Below are positions 24,484 through 34,604 of a stretch of DNA of 64,000 nt, one piece after another. The notes beneath the pieces are model-generated. The model saw only the letters and a program-made list of their open reading frames with translations, did not search any database and was not told the DNA's origin. Source of the stretch: Nectonema munidae (taxonomy: Eukaryota > Nematomorpha > Nectonematoida > Nectonematidae); NCBI GenBank assembly GCA_030549495.1, contig JAUIRK010000792.1:129501-193500 (forward strand), given 5' to 3'. Position 1 is the first letter of the stretch, and each line of letters opens with the position of its first letter. A program made the position numbers and the translations under genes.

Positions 24484-25113
24484 TTATTCTAAAAAAATTT
24501 TGTCTAAGAACATCCTGAGAAAGGACTTTTCCTTCTTAAAATTGCCACTCAATGGTACATCTTGACTTTGCGAAACATTGTTTGTATATAAATTTAATGG
24601 ATCATTATATGTATTTTCCACGATTTCCCTCTCTCCATTTTTGTTTTCTTTAGTAGTACAGGTAAGAACATTGTCACCTTTACGCTGGGTTATGGTAGTA
24701 GTCTTATTGCCATCAGAATCATAGACAGTTTTTTCTTCATTAATAGTGCCATCAAAATTATGTTTAAATTTATATATTGTACTTTTAAAAATATTATCTT
24801 TACATTTTATATCATTTGATATCATTTTAGGTTCACAAGAAGAACATTTGAGCATCTGATCTCTCAAGGTTTTACTAGGAGAGTTGATAGAGGAATTTGA
24901 AATGTTATAATCAGGGACACTAAATGATTGAAAATTATGTAAATCATTGGCATAATCATTAGAGAAGAAAGATTTATCATTAATTTCATTAAAACGATTA
25001 GAAAATAAATCGAAACTATTTAGGATGTTAAAAAAATCTTGAAAGAAAAAATCTTTTTCGTAGAAAGGATTTCTTTCATCCATTGAAGTATTGGAATCAA
25101 AATAATGAAACAT
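24484..25113 (-). CDS. HAX1-like protein, single exon, 209 residues
   Basis: Two blocks match HAX1 (HCLS1-associated protein X-1). Residues 82-89, TLRDQMLK, correspond to the TLRDSMLK block of vertebrate HAX1. Residues 111-147 (STIYKFKHNFDGTINEEKTV, then YDSDGNKTTTITQRKGDN) correspond to the block with pattern K...DG.VEE..TV.DS.G..ETTVT. The C-terminus SFLRMFLDKIFLE resembles the aromatic/leucine C-terminal helix. The N-terminus is rich in F, D and N (MDERNPFYEKDFFFQDFF), as in the FRGFFGF start of HAX1. The vertebrate protein is near 280 residues, so this one is short and lacks the acidic proline-rich middle. HAX1 is a mostly mitochondrial, disordered anti-apoptotic cofactor of proteins such as CLPB and HTRA2. 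Function here is inferred from the family. The ORF is uninterrupted and has its own poly(A) signal. The start is the first ATG, though MDERN (residue 11) is an alternative. Confidence 0.7.
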   Translation of the reverse strand: MFHYFDSNTSMDERNPFYEKDFFFQDFFNILNSFDLFSNRFNEINDKSFFSNDYANDLHNFQSFSVPDYNISNSSINSPSKTLRDQMLKCSSCEPKMISNDIKCKDNIFKSTIYKFKHNFDGTINEEKTVYDSDGNKTTTITQRKGDNVLTCTTKENKNGEREIVENTYNDPLNLYTNNVSQSQDVPLSGNFKKEKSFLRMFLDKIFLE

Positions 25114-25384
25114 AAAAAAAAAATCTAAACAAATAACTATATTTTTATTACATTCTTATAAAAGACTAATGTCTTACTACAAAAATAAATAGTTAGTTAG
25201 TTAGATTTATTTTTATCCTAGGAAATAACTTACCTTCACAAGTAGCTATATCACGAATAAGGAATTATTCATATAGAGATTGTGTACATATCCAACGTTA
25301 TTATTAGGAAAATTTTATTTTCTTTAATCATGAAATAAATATTTCTAGAATAATAAACTTGACTTTACTAATGTAAATTACGTT

Positions 25385-25420
25385 AGGGTGTTTTCATCAA
25401 GAAGTCATGACGGCACCTTT
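25385..25420 (-). mobile_element. SINE tail fragment
   Basis: TTAGGGTGTTTTCATCAAGA and the following GCACCTT match the tail of the tRNA-derived SINE found at 2264 and 55592. The tRNA-like head is absent. Confidence 0.5.
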
Positions 25421-27610
25421 TATCTCAAATTATGATCAAAATTTTAAATTCTGATTTTAATCAAAACAATTTGTGGTATGATAACGATTCATCTCTATAC
25501 ACCTTTACTCAAAACGCTTAATATTACACGATTTATAATTATTATAAACTAATTTAAGTTTTATTTAGAGATAAAAAACCATTACAATCTTAAAAACGCT
25601 ACCTTTATAAGTGAGGCATCTTTCGTAAGTTAAAACTATTCCTATATCTCTTATTAAATTTTGATTTTATAGGATTGCACCAATCTAGCGCACTCAAGAG
25701 CCTCCATATTTTATTTAAAGAACATCAGCTTATATAAAAAATAGTAGTTATGCTTAATAATTTTCATTTAAAAATCAACATTTTTCAATTTTTTTATTCT
25801 TGTATTGTACTTGACTTTTGCTCCTATGGAAAATTTGGATTCTCTTCATAAAATATTTTGTTCTTTTCATTTGATATTTTTCTATATATTTTTATTATTG
25901 TTTTTATTATAATTACTTTTCAGTTTTAGTTTGTAGTTCGTAGGTATAAACTTACTTTTCAGTTAAAAAATATCACGACTTTTTATGATTAAATTTTGAT
26001 GCATATTTTTATGGATCCGATTTTTTCCCGAAGATATAGAATTTTTGCTATACATTATTTTCAATATGTAGCTTTTTTCTTTATAAATTATTCAAAAATA
26101 TTGAACAAGTTTTTATGATTATTTATTAAAACATAAAAGATACATACTATAATATACAATGTTGAGTATTTTATTAAAAATTTTTTACAACTCTTGTGAT
26201 TATGTAATTTACTCTGTTCATATCTTTTCATTGTCCAGCAGTAGTCTGCCATCATATGTTTATCCCATAGTTTATGTTTGCGTTTTTCTATTGTCATAAA
26301 ATCCTTTTGAAATCGCATAGTGTTTATGAATCACAGATCCAAGACTAGAAGAAACAAGTCAAGATGACTATTTAGAAAATGGAATTTTATGCCCATATTT
26401 CATTCTAATTCACAAAATGCAAGCCACATTATTGACACCAGTTCTTTATATTTCTCCTCTTTTTATTTCCTAGAAAATTATCTATTACTGCCACAAATGA
26501 TAACGAAACAATCTTCTCTTTTTTCACCATCTTTCTAACTTACATCTTTATCAACAGAACGGATTTGCGGAAGATCGAATACACATGCTTCAATTTCCTA
26601 ATATGACAAAGCTGGGAAAGTAAACCTTAGACATTGAAGACAATCGCTATTAATGTTCAGTGCCCTTACAAATTATCTCATAATTCTAAGCTTTTAAAGT
26701 TGAAAAAAAAAGATTTTTACTCTTGGCCTGATAGGATCATTTAAAACGTTTGACATGTCTTCTTCAAATTCTTTCAAATAAGCTATTTCTCAGATATACA
26801 GTCTTGATCTCTTGATTGATTGTCCTACATAAAGAGATTGCAAGTAATGTAAAACCTCTCTGTTGACCAAAAAGTAAATTAATAATTTAGATCGTCACAA
26901 ATTATTCAGTTATAGTGACTATATGTCAATTTGTCAAGAACGACACCATTTGGGACAGCATTAAATATATTGCCATTTTGTAAAAGTTAAATTTACGCCC
27001 CCTTTTTGAACTGTCTAGAAACAATCTCCCTTCTCTGGGATTATATGATTCAATTCCAAACTGTGATAAAAGGATTGGAATATCATGACAATATTCAAAT
27101 CCTTTTTTTATCCACTGAAAAAAGGTTCTGATATCAAGAGAAATATTGAAAAATACTTATGGACCCAATTCACATATTTTGAAATATTCCATTTTTACGG
27201 GCATTAATAAAAAGCCAGAGATTTAACACAATTAATGTGATCATGTGTGTATTTATGTCTGCTTCTAGAAGTCAATATAAAAAGGAAATATATTTTTCGG
27301 ATAAAAAATTTAGTAAAATTAAAATTAAACACTTTAATATTTATAGTATAATAATTGAACTTTTATTTGAAAATTAATTTTGAAAAAATAAAATTAAAAG
27401 AAATGATTACCTAAAACTAAGTATTATTTAAATATATATCAATTGCAAATTGAAATAAAACTAAATCATCCAGCAAAAAATGAACATAATTTTTGGAATC
27501 TGTGAAGAAAATTACATATATATTTGTTAAAATATTTAATGCAACCGAAAAAATTCACGAAGTCGAATGACCTTGTTTGTAATTGTTCATCACATCACTA
27601 GCATCTATCT
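25421..27610. other. No gene recognised; one unassigned minus-strand ORF
   Basis: A minus-strand ORF at 26088-26318 encodes a basic segment (FMTIEKRKHKLWDKHMMADY, then CWTMKR) that looks protein-like and may derive from a mobile element, but I could not assign a family. The rest is AT-rich without supported features. Confidence 0.3.
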
Positions 27611-28440
27611 CAGGGGTTCCAACACGTATTCCTATTATTTCTCCTCCTCATGACTTAATCATCTAAATTTCCTTACTGTGGATAAAAAATATTCAAAAAT
27701 TATTTTCATAAATTTGTTTCTACACTAAGTACAGTCAGATAGAAAATATTAAAGGAAAAAAATATGAGCATTAATTATTCAGAAAAATAATGTTGCTTTT
27801 TCTTCACTAGTGTAGTAATATAAGAAGAAACTTTGCCAACAGCACAAAGATTGTCACATTCTATATCAAGACGGTTTCGTGCTTTAGGCTTTATTGCAAG
27901 TAAAGTTGAAAACCAGAATCACAAATATGAGTTGTAAAAAATAAAATAACAATTTTCAATGCGTTTTTACTCAGTTGTGGGTACACACTACGCATCTTAA
28001 CACAGAATTCTTAAAGATTTTGTGCCCCAAACACATCTTTAGCGAAAGAATCATGTTTTAGTTCTGGAAACTCATTTTGCATGATTTCAGAAACATCATC
28101 TAATTCCCTCCTTTTTTGGAAATGCTGTAATCCAGCTCAACAAATAATTTTCCATATCCACTTTTAATTTTACAATCATCTATTAGAATTGATTATATCT
28201 CCGATTCTATTCAACTGAATAACTCTTTAGGCTTGAAGAAATTCTTCCCATGATAGTGAAGACAAATAATTTGGAGATTTATAACTTTTCATAAACTCAT
28301 CGTGCATTTCTCTGAAACTTGATTTAATAGTTGTCATGCGCTTGATAAATCTATCAAATTTACCACATAAATCAGCAGTTTCATTATGACAGCGATATGA
28401 AATTACAAATTCAGAAAATTTCGAGTTACGGTTTTGGATG
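27611..28440 (-). mobile_element. Decayed hAT transposase (C-terminal half), minus strand
   Basis: The left edge CAGGGGTTCCAACACG is a hAT-type terminus. Minus-strand translation between about 28440 and 27800 gives, across several frames, KFSEFVISYRCHNETADLCG, then KRMTTIKSSFREMHDEF, QNEFPELKHDSFA, and a piece like YPQLSKNALKIVILF..TTHICDSGF. The last is the hAT dimerisation region of the ZBED/SCAND3-type transposases also present at 46894 and 32875. Multiple frame changes show it is inactive. The right end was not found. Confidence 0.65.
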
Positions 28441-29846
28441 AAAATAAACTGGAAAACAGGTTATAAAATTGAATGAATAGAAGAGGTTACACAAAATTTT
28501 TGTGTGCTAGGACTTCGAGAACTTTTTTCAGATTTTTTCTCAGAGGCTTAAACCCGTGTGGACCATCGATGTAAAAATGAATTATCTTAATTCAATAAAT
28601 TTTATTATATTTAACATGAATGCTCAAAAATATTTAATCTCTGAGTTAGGAGCTCCATGCGATACGATTGTTTTCTAGTGTTAATTGAGAATGAAAAGTA
28701 AAGAAATAATTGTGACAGCAACAGAATCATCAACAGAGCTAGATAGGAGAAAGTTGTCAGAAGAAGAAATGGTCTCGTTGAGAGCACCATATACAATACA
28801 TTCCGGGGAGTGGTAATGAAACCACGCCTCTCACTTCTTAGCCAGAATTTCTCTGATATCAGAAAATCTCTGAAGTATTCACGATTAAAATATCTAAATT
28901 TTTTACGCTTTGTGCATAATCCAATTTAAAAGCCCAAGTTAAGCTTCATCTTAACTAAGCAATCCTTCTTATATTACAGGGGTTTTCAGCCTGTGTGTTG
29001 CGAGAGTTTAGCAACAGTTGATGTCATTTCAATGCCTTTTCTAACGTCAATCTATCATTGTAATTTTGTTGGTTCCCAGCTTATTTGTGCGAATATTAAT
29101 GAAATAGTGGCAGTTTGTCGAAAATGAAAAATGCGTGTGTCTCTGTGCTTATCATAATTTACGTTCTGTTGTCTATTTCAAGAGCTGCAACCAAGAAAAT
29201 AAACTTAGGAGGTGTTAAAAATAAATATGTTTGTGTGTTGTTATAATTGGTAAACAATTAATGAATAAACTAGAACATTTACACAAAATAAATTGTTAAA
29301 AGGTCATGTTCTTACGAGTAAACTGGACTTGGACTTTGTATATGAGAACTAAATAACTTTGACATTTAAGCATGACAATAGTTTTGCGTATTTTGGAAAC
29401 ACGTGGTAGTATGAGAAAATGGTTTTTGATAAAAGGGAACCACTTTAAGCAAAAATAGAAAAAGATAAAATTCACTAAAAGTAAAAAGAGGAGATGATCG
29501 TGGGAAACTTATTTGCTAATAAAACGGTATAATAGTATTGATGGATGACATATCATGTATCGCACATGTTTTCTTTCCAATAAAAGCAATTAAAATAATT
29601 ACTTTTGAAATTTCTGCACTTCAGAGCAGGGAGGAGAGATCCTTTGATGTCTTGAAAATATTTTACGTTTTATGACCGAAGCTTTAAAGTAAAATCCCTG
29701 GCCAAGCGAATTACTAAATATTCGCTAATCGCTGTTTACTATGTTTTTGGAGGTTCAGCGACTATTCGGCCTTTGGATAATTCAGCGTGTGCATCGTCCT
29801 AAATTTCAAAGAAAAACAAAAAATATTTATGTATACATTCTTTTCA
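28441..29846. other. No gene recognised
   Basis: It includes a CAGGGGTTTTCAGCC word near 28977 that resembles a hAT terminus in the wrong orientation to close the preceding element. No exon was recognised. Confidence 0.4.
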
Positions 29847-29983
29847 TTAACCCATTCACGACCAATGTTCCTATTTTGGAACATAAGTAATTTCATCTTC
29901 GTCTGCTTTTTCAATGACTTTGAATATAAATCGTCTGCGTTTTTTTAGATATCGTCTGCTTTGCTTGGTCTTAAATGGGTTAA
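29847..29983. mobile_element. piggyBac-like MITE, 137 bp, well preserved
   Basis: TTAA lies at both ends. The inverted termini are CCCATTCACGACCAA and TTGGTCTTAAATGGG. The internal sequence has GTTCCTATTTTGGAACATAA (a small palindrome) and two CGTCTG words. It is nearly identical to the copy at 30112-30250. Confidence 0.85.
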
Positions 29984-30111
29984 CAATGAATATAAATTAG
30001 TGAGATATGGAAGCGTGGATGAATATAGCAGAGAGTGCACAACGAAGCAGACAAAATCAATTACACAGCACAACCAAACAATAGTCAAATAAACATGGTC
30101 CAGGAATGAAA

Positions 30112-30250
30112 TTAACCCATTTACGATCAATGTTCCTATTTTGGAACATAAGTAATTTCATCTTCGTCTGCTTTTTTTAATGTCTTTGAATATAAATCGT
30201 CTGCGTTTTTTTTAGATATCGTCTGCTTTGCTTGGTCTTAAATGGGTTAA
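30112..30250. mobile_element. piggyBac-like MITE, 139 bp, well preserved
   Basis: TTAA at both ends, termini CCCATTTACGATCAA and TTGGTCTTAAATGGG, and the same palindrome and CGTCTG words as the copy 128 bp to its left. The high similarity and same orientation suggest two recent insertions or a local duplication. Confidence 0.85.
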
Positions 30251-30826
30251 TGCGTGAATTTCTTAGAACAAAATGCTTAGCTTTCAGTATTAAATCAAAT
30301 TAATAAATAAAGGTTACGATGTTAAAAACCAGCATAGAATAATCTTCTCAGAATAAGACGCGCTTTAAAAGTTTTGCGGGTAGTGTGAGCCTGGCTTGTA
30401 CATTGCCTTGCAGAAAAATACTTCATTGAAATCAAAATCAAAGATTATTCTAATCCGCAGGAGGGATACGCAATCATTTTTCGAGAAAAATAAATCAATT
30501 CAATTTTCTTCATAAAAATATTCTCTCTTAGGGTAAGTTTAGTTTTAAACATCTGTAAGAAAATATAATCAAGAAAATATTATTGTTAATTATGAAACTT
30601 CTAATCACCCGATTCCCATTTATTATTAACTTGAAAAGTTCTTCAAAATATAATTACTGTGAAAACTAAAACTGGAGAAAGAAAATATTAAGCCATTTTG
30701 GTAAAAATATAGTTTGAATCGTACTACAATCCCATAAGTTGAGTAGCTAAAACTTTCCAGTGAAACAAATTTTTTAGCATCAATAATATTTAACAGGGTC
30801 GTAGTTTGCCAACCAATGGTCTAAAC
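30251..30826. other. No gene recognised
   Basis: AT-rich DNA with no supported exon or repeat terminus. Confidence 0.45.
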
Positions 30827-31365
30827 CAGGGATGTCCTACTGATACAACTAGTGGGCCATTTTCAAAAATTTTTCGTCATGATTGGGCCGCATCTGATTT
30901 CTGAAAAAATTCAGACAAAAATTTAAGAATAATTTGGTCTATTTTAGCCTCATAAATTGAAAACATCGTCATAGTGTAATATTTCAAAACATCTCATTTT
31001 TGATATGATTTTAGTATTTTGAACTCAATTTTCAAAAAATCAGAAAGAAGATCTAAAAAATGAAGTGAATTTTTTAAGTGAATGAAGCGTAAGGAAAATG
31101 AGACAAATATCAATATATGATTGATTTTTAATATTCAAAAAGAGATAGTAATTCATCAAAAAAAAGATCAAATTCAAAGATGATTTTAAAAAATGATGAT
31201 AATAATAATAATATATTGATCAAACATTAAAATTTTTATAATGTCATTGTTGATAAAAATTGATATTTATATAATTTAAGAAATAAACTTATTTTTCTTC
31301 GCGGGGCGCAGAAAATACTCTTGCGGGCCACATGCATCCCGCGGGCCGCGTGTTGGACACCCCTG
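30827..31365. mobile_element. hAT MITE, 539 bp
   Basis: The ends CAGGGATGTCCTACTG and GTGTTGGACACCCCTG are inverted repeats. The flanks GTCTAAAC and CTCTAAAC match at seven of eight positions. The subterminal parts are GC-rich (GGGCCGCATC on the left, CGGGCCACATGCATCCCG on the right). No transposase ORF. Confidence 0.8.
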
Positions 31366-32505
31366 CTCTAAACCATACAATTGAGTATATTCAAAATGGA
31401 AGATATCGAATCTTCTATTAGATTATGGGAGTTAGGTTAGGCTTAGATGCAGATATCTGTGTATCAGTGAAGTAGATGATTTGAGCTATGAAAAATGTTC
31501 TCAAAAGCGCTTTTCTGCTACGTTTAACAACACTTGATAAGGCGAGAGAAGTTAAGGCACAAAAGTAGAAGGAGTTTATTCAGAATGAGGATGGTGATTG
31601 AGTAAAAATGAAGACAAACCTTGCATCCATCGATGATGAAGTGCGTCGCGCCTTAATAATAATAATTACATTTGAAAATCTGTGCTACGATTTAATACTA
31701 TTATTTATCGTTTATATTATACTACAAGCCATACTCCATGGATTACAGAGATAGAGGAAGTGATGTATTCGCAGCAATGCTAAAACTTTATTGGATTTCT
31801 GCGTGGAAACATCAATGCGAAAAATTTCTTTCAAACTCTTCAAATCACATTATTTACATAACAAATAGTATTTCACTTCTTTGTAATATATGCCTTTTTG
31901 AATTCGATGCCTTCAAGCGAACGATTTTCCAAAGATGCATGTGAGTAAGAAACGCGTTTTTATAAAAAAGAAATCATTCTACAATAAATAAACGATGTTT
32001 GTCTGCGAAAAAGCGAAAAAAATTTAATCGTGGCATTGCGATGAGACAAGCTCCTTTCTCCAGTAGAAAGTATTGAAGGGAGTTTGTTTTTTTTTAGTTT
32101 TTTTGGAAAATTGAATTAAATAGAATAGACATTGTTCACTAAAATACTTTTTATCTTATAAATGGCCAACTATAATACGTCTAATGTGGTTTAGAGTCGT
32201 GAGATTTTAAAATATTTTAAATGACATTTTTCAGTGAAAAATTAAAAAATTTAATTCACATTATAACGACCAATTGGCATTCATATACTGAAAATAAAAT
32301 AACTCTTGCGTTACTCTTATTTTCGCTAAATACGCCAAAAGCTGATATTTCGCAAAAATATAACTCACGAATATTTAGAAAAATAACTATAACATAAGAC
32401 TTTCGCCAAAATTTCTTGATTTACAGGATATATACAATTTTCAGTTTAATTTTGTCTTTTTTCAATGAATTATATGGACTTTTTACTTTTTAAAATACTA
32501 AATAC
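31366..32505. other. No gene recognised
   Basis: It contains the ORF 31738-31944 (MDYRDRGSDVFAAMLK...), which has no recognisable domain and no matching splice phase to the paxillin-like gene downstream. Otherwise AT-rich. Confidence 0.35.
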
Positions 32506-32763
32506 CAGTAGCGGTTCCAGAAATTTCTTATAGGGGGGGGGCGAAATCTATTTAATTTTTTTGCAATTTTGCTAAAAGTCTTCAGAGAATACGATATCTG
32601 TATTATGTCTTTTAGAATTAGACTTGTCATATTGTTGATATAAACGTAATCAACTACCAGCAAGTATTGTTTAGGAAAAAGCAAAATTAGTAAGGGTAAT
32701 TTTCGAAGACATTTTTCATAGGGGGACCTCTAGGCCCATGAGGCCCCCTTGGATCCGTCACTG
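32506..32763. mobile_element. hAT MITE, 258 bp, with exact target duplication
   Basis: A perfect 8-bp duplication CTAAATAC lies at 32498-32505 and 32764-32771. The ends are CAGTAGCGGTTCCAG and TTGGATCCGTCACTG. G-rich and C-rich tracts lie inside the ends. Non-coding. Confidence 0.85.
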
Positions 32764-32874
32764 CTAAATACCATTGCAAAAAGACAAAATAGACATGAAA
32801 AAAAATAGTATATAAACTAAATCACATTAAATGATTGAATACTTCATTATATTTATATAAAATTTAAATTCGAT

Positions 32875-33939
32875 CAGGGGTCCGCAAATTGATCGATATC
32901 GGCTCCTTCGGATCAATAAATTTTCTCTAGAGGTCAAAAATTAACCGCAGGTCGATAAATAAAATGTAGGAAAATAAAATTTAGGCCCAAAATGAAAATA
33001 TTTTTATTAAAACATATAATTCAGCTATATGAATGAAAAGTTTCACAATTTTTCACGTTTAAATATATGTTGATTCAATAACACAAAAAAGCATCTTTGT
33101 CTATATATAAACCATCCCAAAACATAACAAAGTGTCATCTAGCATTCCAAAACACTTATAATTTTTTCTAAAATGCTTTGAAACTGTGAAAACATTGTCC
33201 ATATATGTCAAAGACAATTAAATATAGCAAATACCGTGCATACCCACAAAATACCCCATAACATACTAAAAGGTCATCTTTAATTCGAAAACACTAATCG
33301 AAAAAAAAAAATGAAAACAAAGTCTAAATATGTTATAAAACAATAAAATATATAGCTCGAACAATATGGGCTTTCAAGCCAACGTAGAACTATTCAAATC
33401 TTCACTGGCACGTAAGGATTTCAAATATTTTTCAAACTTGTAAATGGTGGATGAATCTGAATATATATCAAACTGTGATTTGGAGAAAGATTTTAAAACA
33501 AGTTTTGAGGACTTGAAAAACATGCAAATTCCTGAATGGTTCTCTCAATCCCTTTGATACGAAAATAGAAAGTAATGAAAGCGATTTAGAAGATCAACTT
33601 CTTGAAATGCACTCTGATTTCGAAGCTGAAAAGTTGTTTTAATGTAAAAGTCTCAGCGAATATTGGAACAGTATTAATACTCTACCCTAAGATGAGAAAA
33701 GCATCTGAGCCATTTTTACTTTCTTTTACAACTTCTTATATGGTTGAAACAAGATTTAGTCACGCTAAAGTAATTTTAACTAATCAAATAAATAAACTCA
33801 ACTTGGAGAAATTTGGTGATTACAAAGCAATTTTATTTTATAATGTTATAATATACATCATTAAATTTTTTTTGAGGGGTCGAAACAAATTAAAAAACAT
33901 CCAGAGGGGTCAACAAGTCAAAAAGTTTGGAGATCCTTG
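32875..33939 (+). mobile_element. Internally deleted hAT transposon with transposase remnant
   Basis: The ends are CAGGGGTCCGCAAATTG and AAGTTTGGAGATCCTTG. The flanks AATTCGAT and AGTTAGAT match at six of eight positions. The plus-strand region about 33590-33850 encodes pieces such as EMHSDFEAEKLF, KSLSEYWNSI and then PFLLSFTTSYMVETRFSHAK. This is the hAT C-terminal dimerisation region, where family members read FxTTYxxExxFS. The catalytic domain and BED finger are missing. Its termini relate it to the MITEs at 4648 and 11019. Confidence 0.75.
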
Positions 33940-34538
33940 AGTTAGATTGTATATCATTTATATAAAAAATAAAATATTTTTAGAACTTCACTTGAGCCCT
34001 AAAGAGTTTTTTTTAGCTTGCACAGTTTTATCAAGTTTAAAGCGACAGAAGTATTGATTGTTTTTTTAATTTACTATAAGAGTCGTATTTTTACTTTTTT
34101 TGCTTTAATAATCTTATAAAATGGCAAGATATATTGATCTGATAAAAAATTTTCTCTTTAATCCAATTAACATTTTTCTTAATTTAATTTAAGTTAATTA
34201 TATTATTTAATACGCTTTTAACCGATTCAATCATATTCTGACAAATCTTATTTGTCTTCCAACTTGTTCATATACTATATATATATATTTTTCCTAAAAT
34301 ATAAAATATTTAGAAATGAATGGAAAAATTTCTCAGATGTTTGTGCAAGTCAATTGAACAAGGCTGCAAATTTTATATGTGAAAAAGATGAAGATCGGTT
34401 CCTTCTATATATACTCACTTACATATACATTTTAATCATCACATCATAAACATCCTGCTTATTTTTTTTCATCACCATTTATTTGCAATATAGTATAGAG
34501 AGCGCTTTGTTTTCGTTTTATATAGTTTATATGAACAG
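33940..34538. other. No exon recognised upstream of the paxillin-like gene
   Basis: An ORF at 34252-34449 follows an AG (ATATTTAG) and reads EWKNFSDVCASQLNKAANF, but no donor at the right phase leads to the next exon, so it was not accepted. The remainder is AT-rich. Confidence 0.35.
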
Positions 34539-34604
34539 ATAGATGAGATAGCGGATAAAAATGAACTTCTTCAAAATTCCATAGCCAAACTGGACAACTT
34601 AAAG
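34539..34604 (+). CDS. Paxillin-like gene, exon a
   Basis: 66 bases, phase 0 on both sides, following ATGAACAG and ending AAG|GTATAA. It encodes a charged helical stretch, IDEIADKNELLQ to LDNLK. It is the first exon of this gene I can support. Confidence 0.6.

Noticed and set aside
31738-31944. ORF MDYRDRGSDV... as a first exon
   Set aside because: No domain, no compatible donor, and no support beyond an open frame.
34252-34449. Candidate upstream exon of the paxillin-like gene
   Set aside because: No donor in a phase compatible with the exon at 34539 and no paxillin-like motif.
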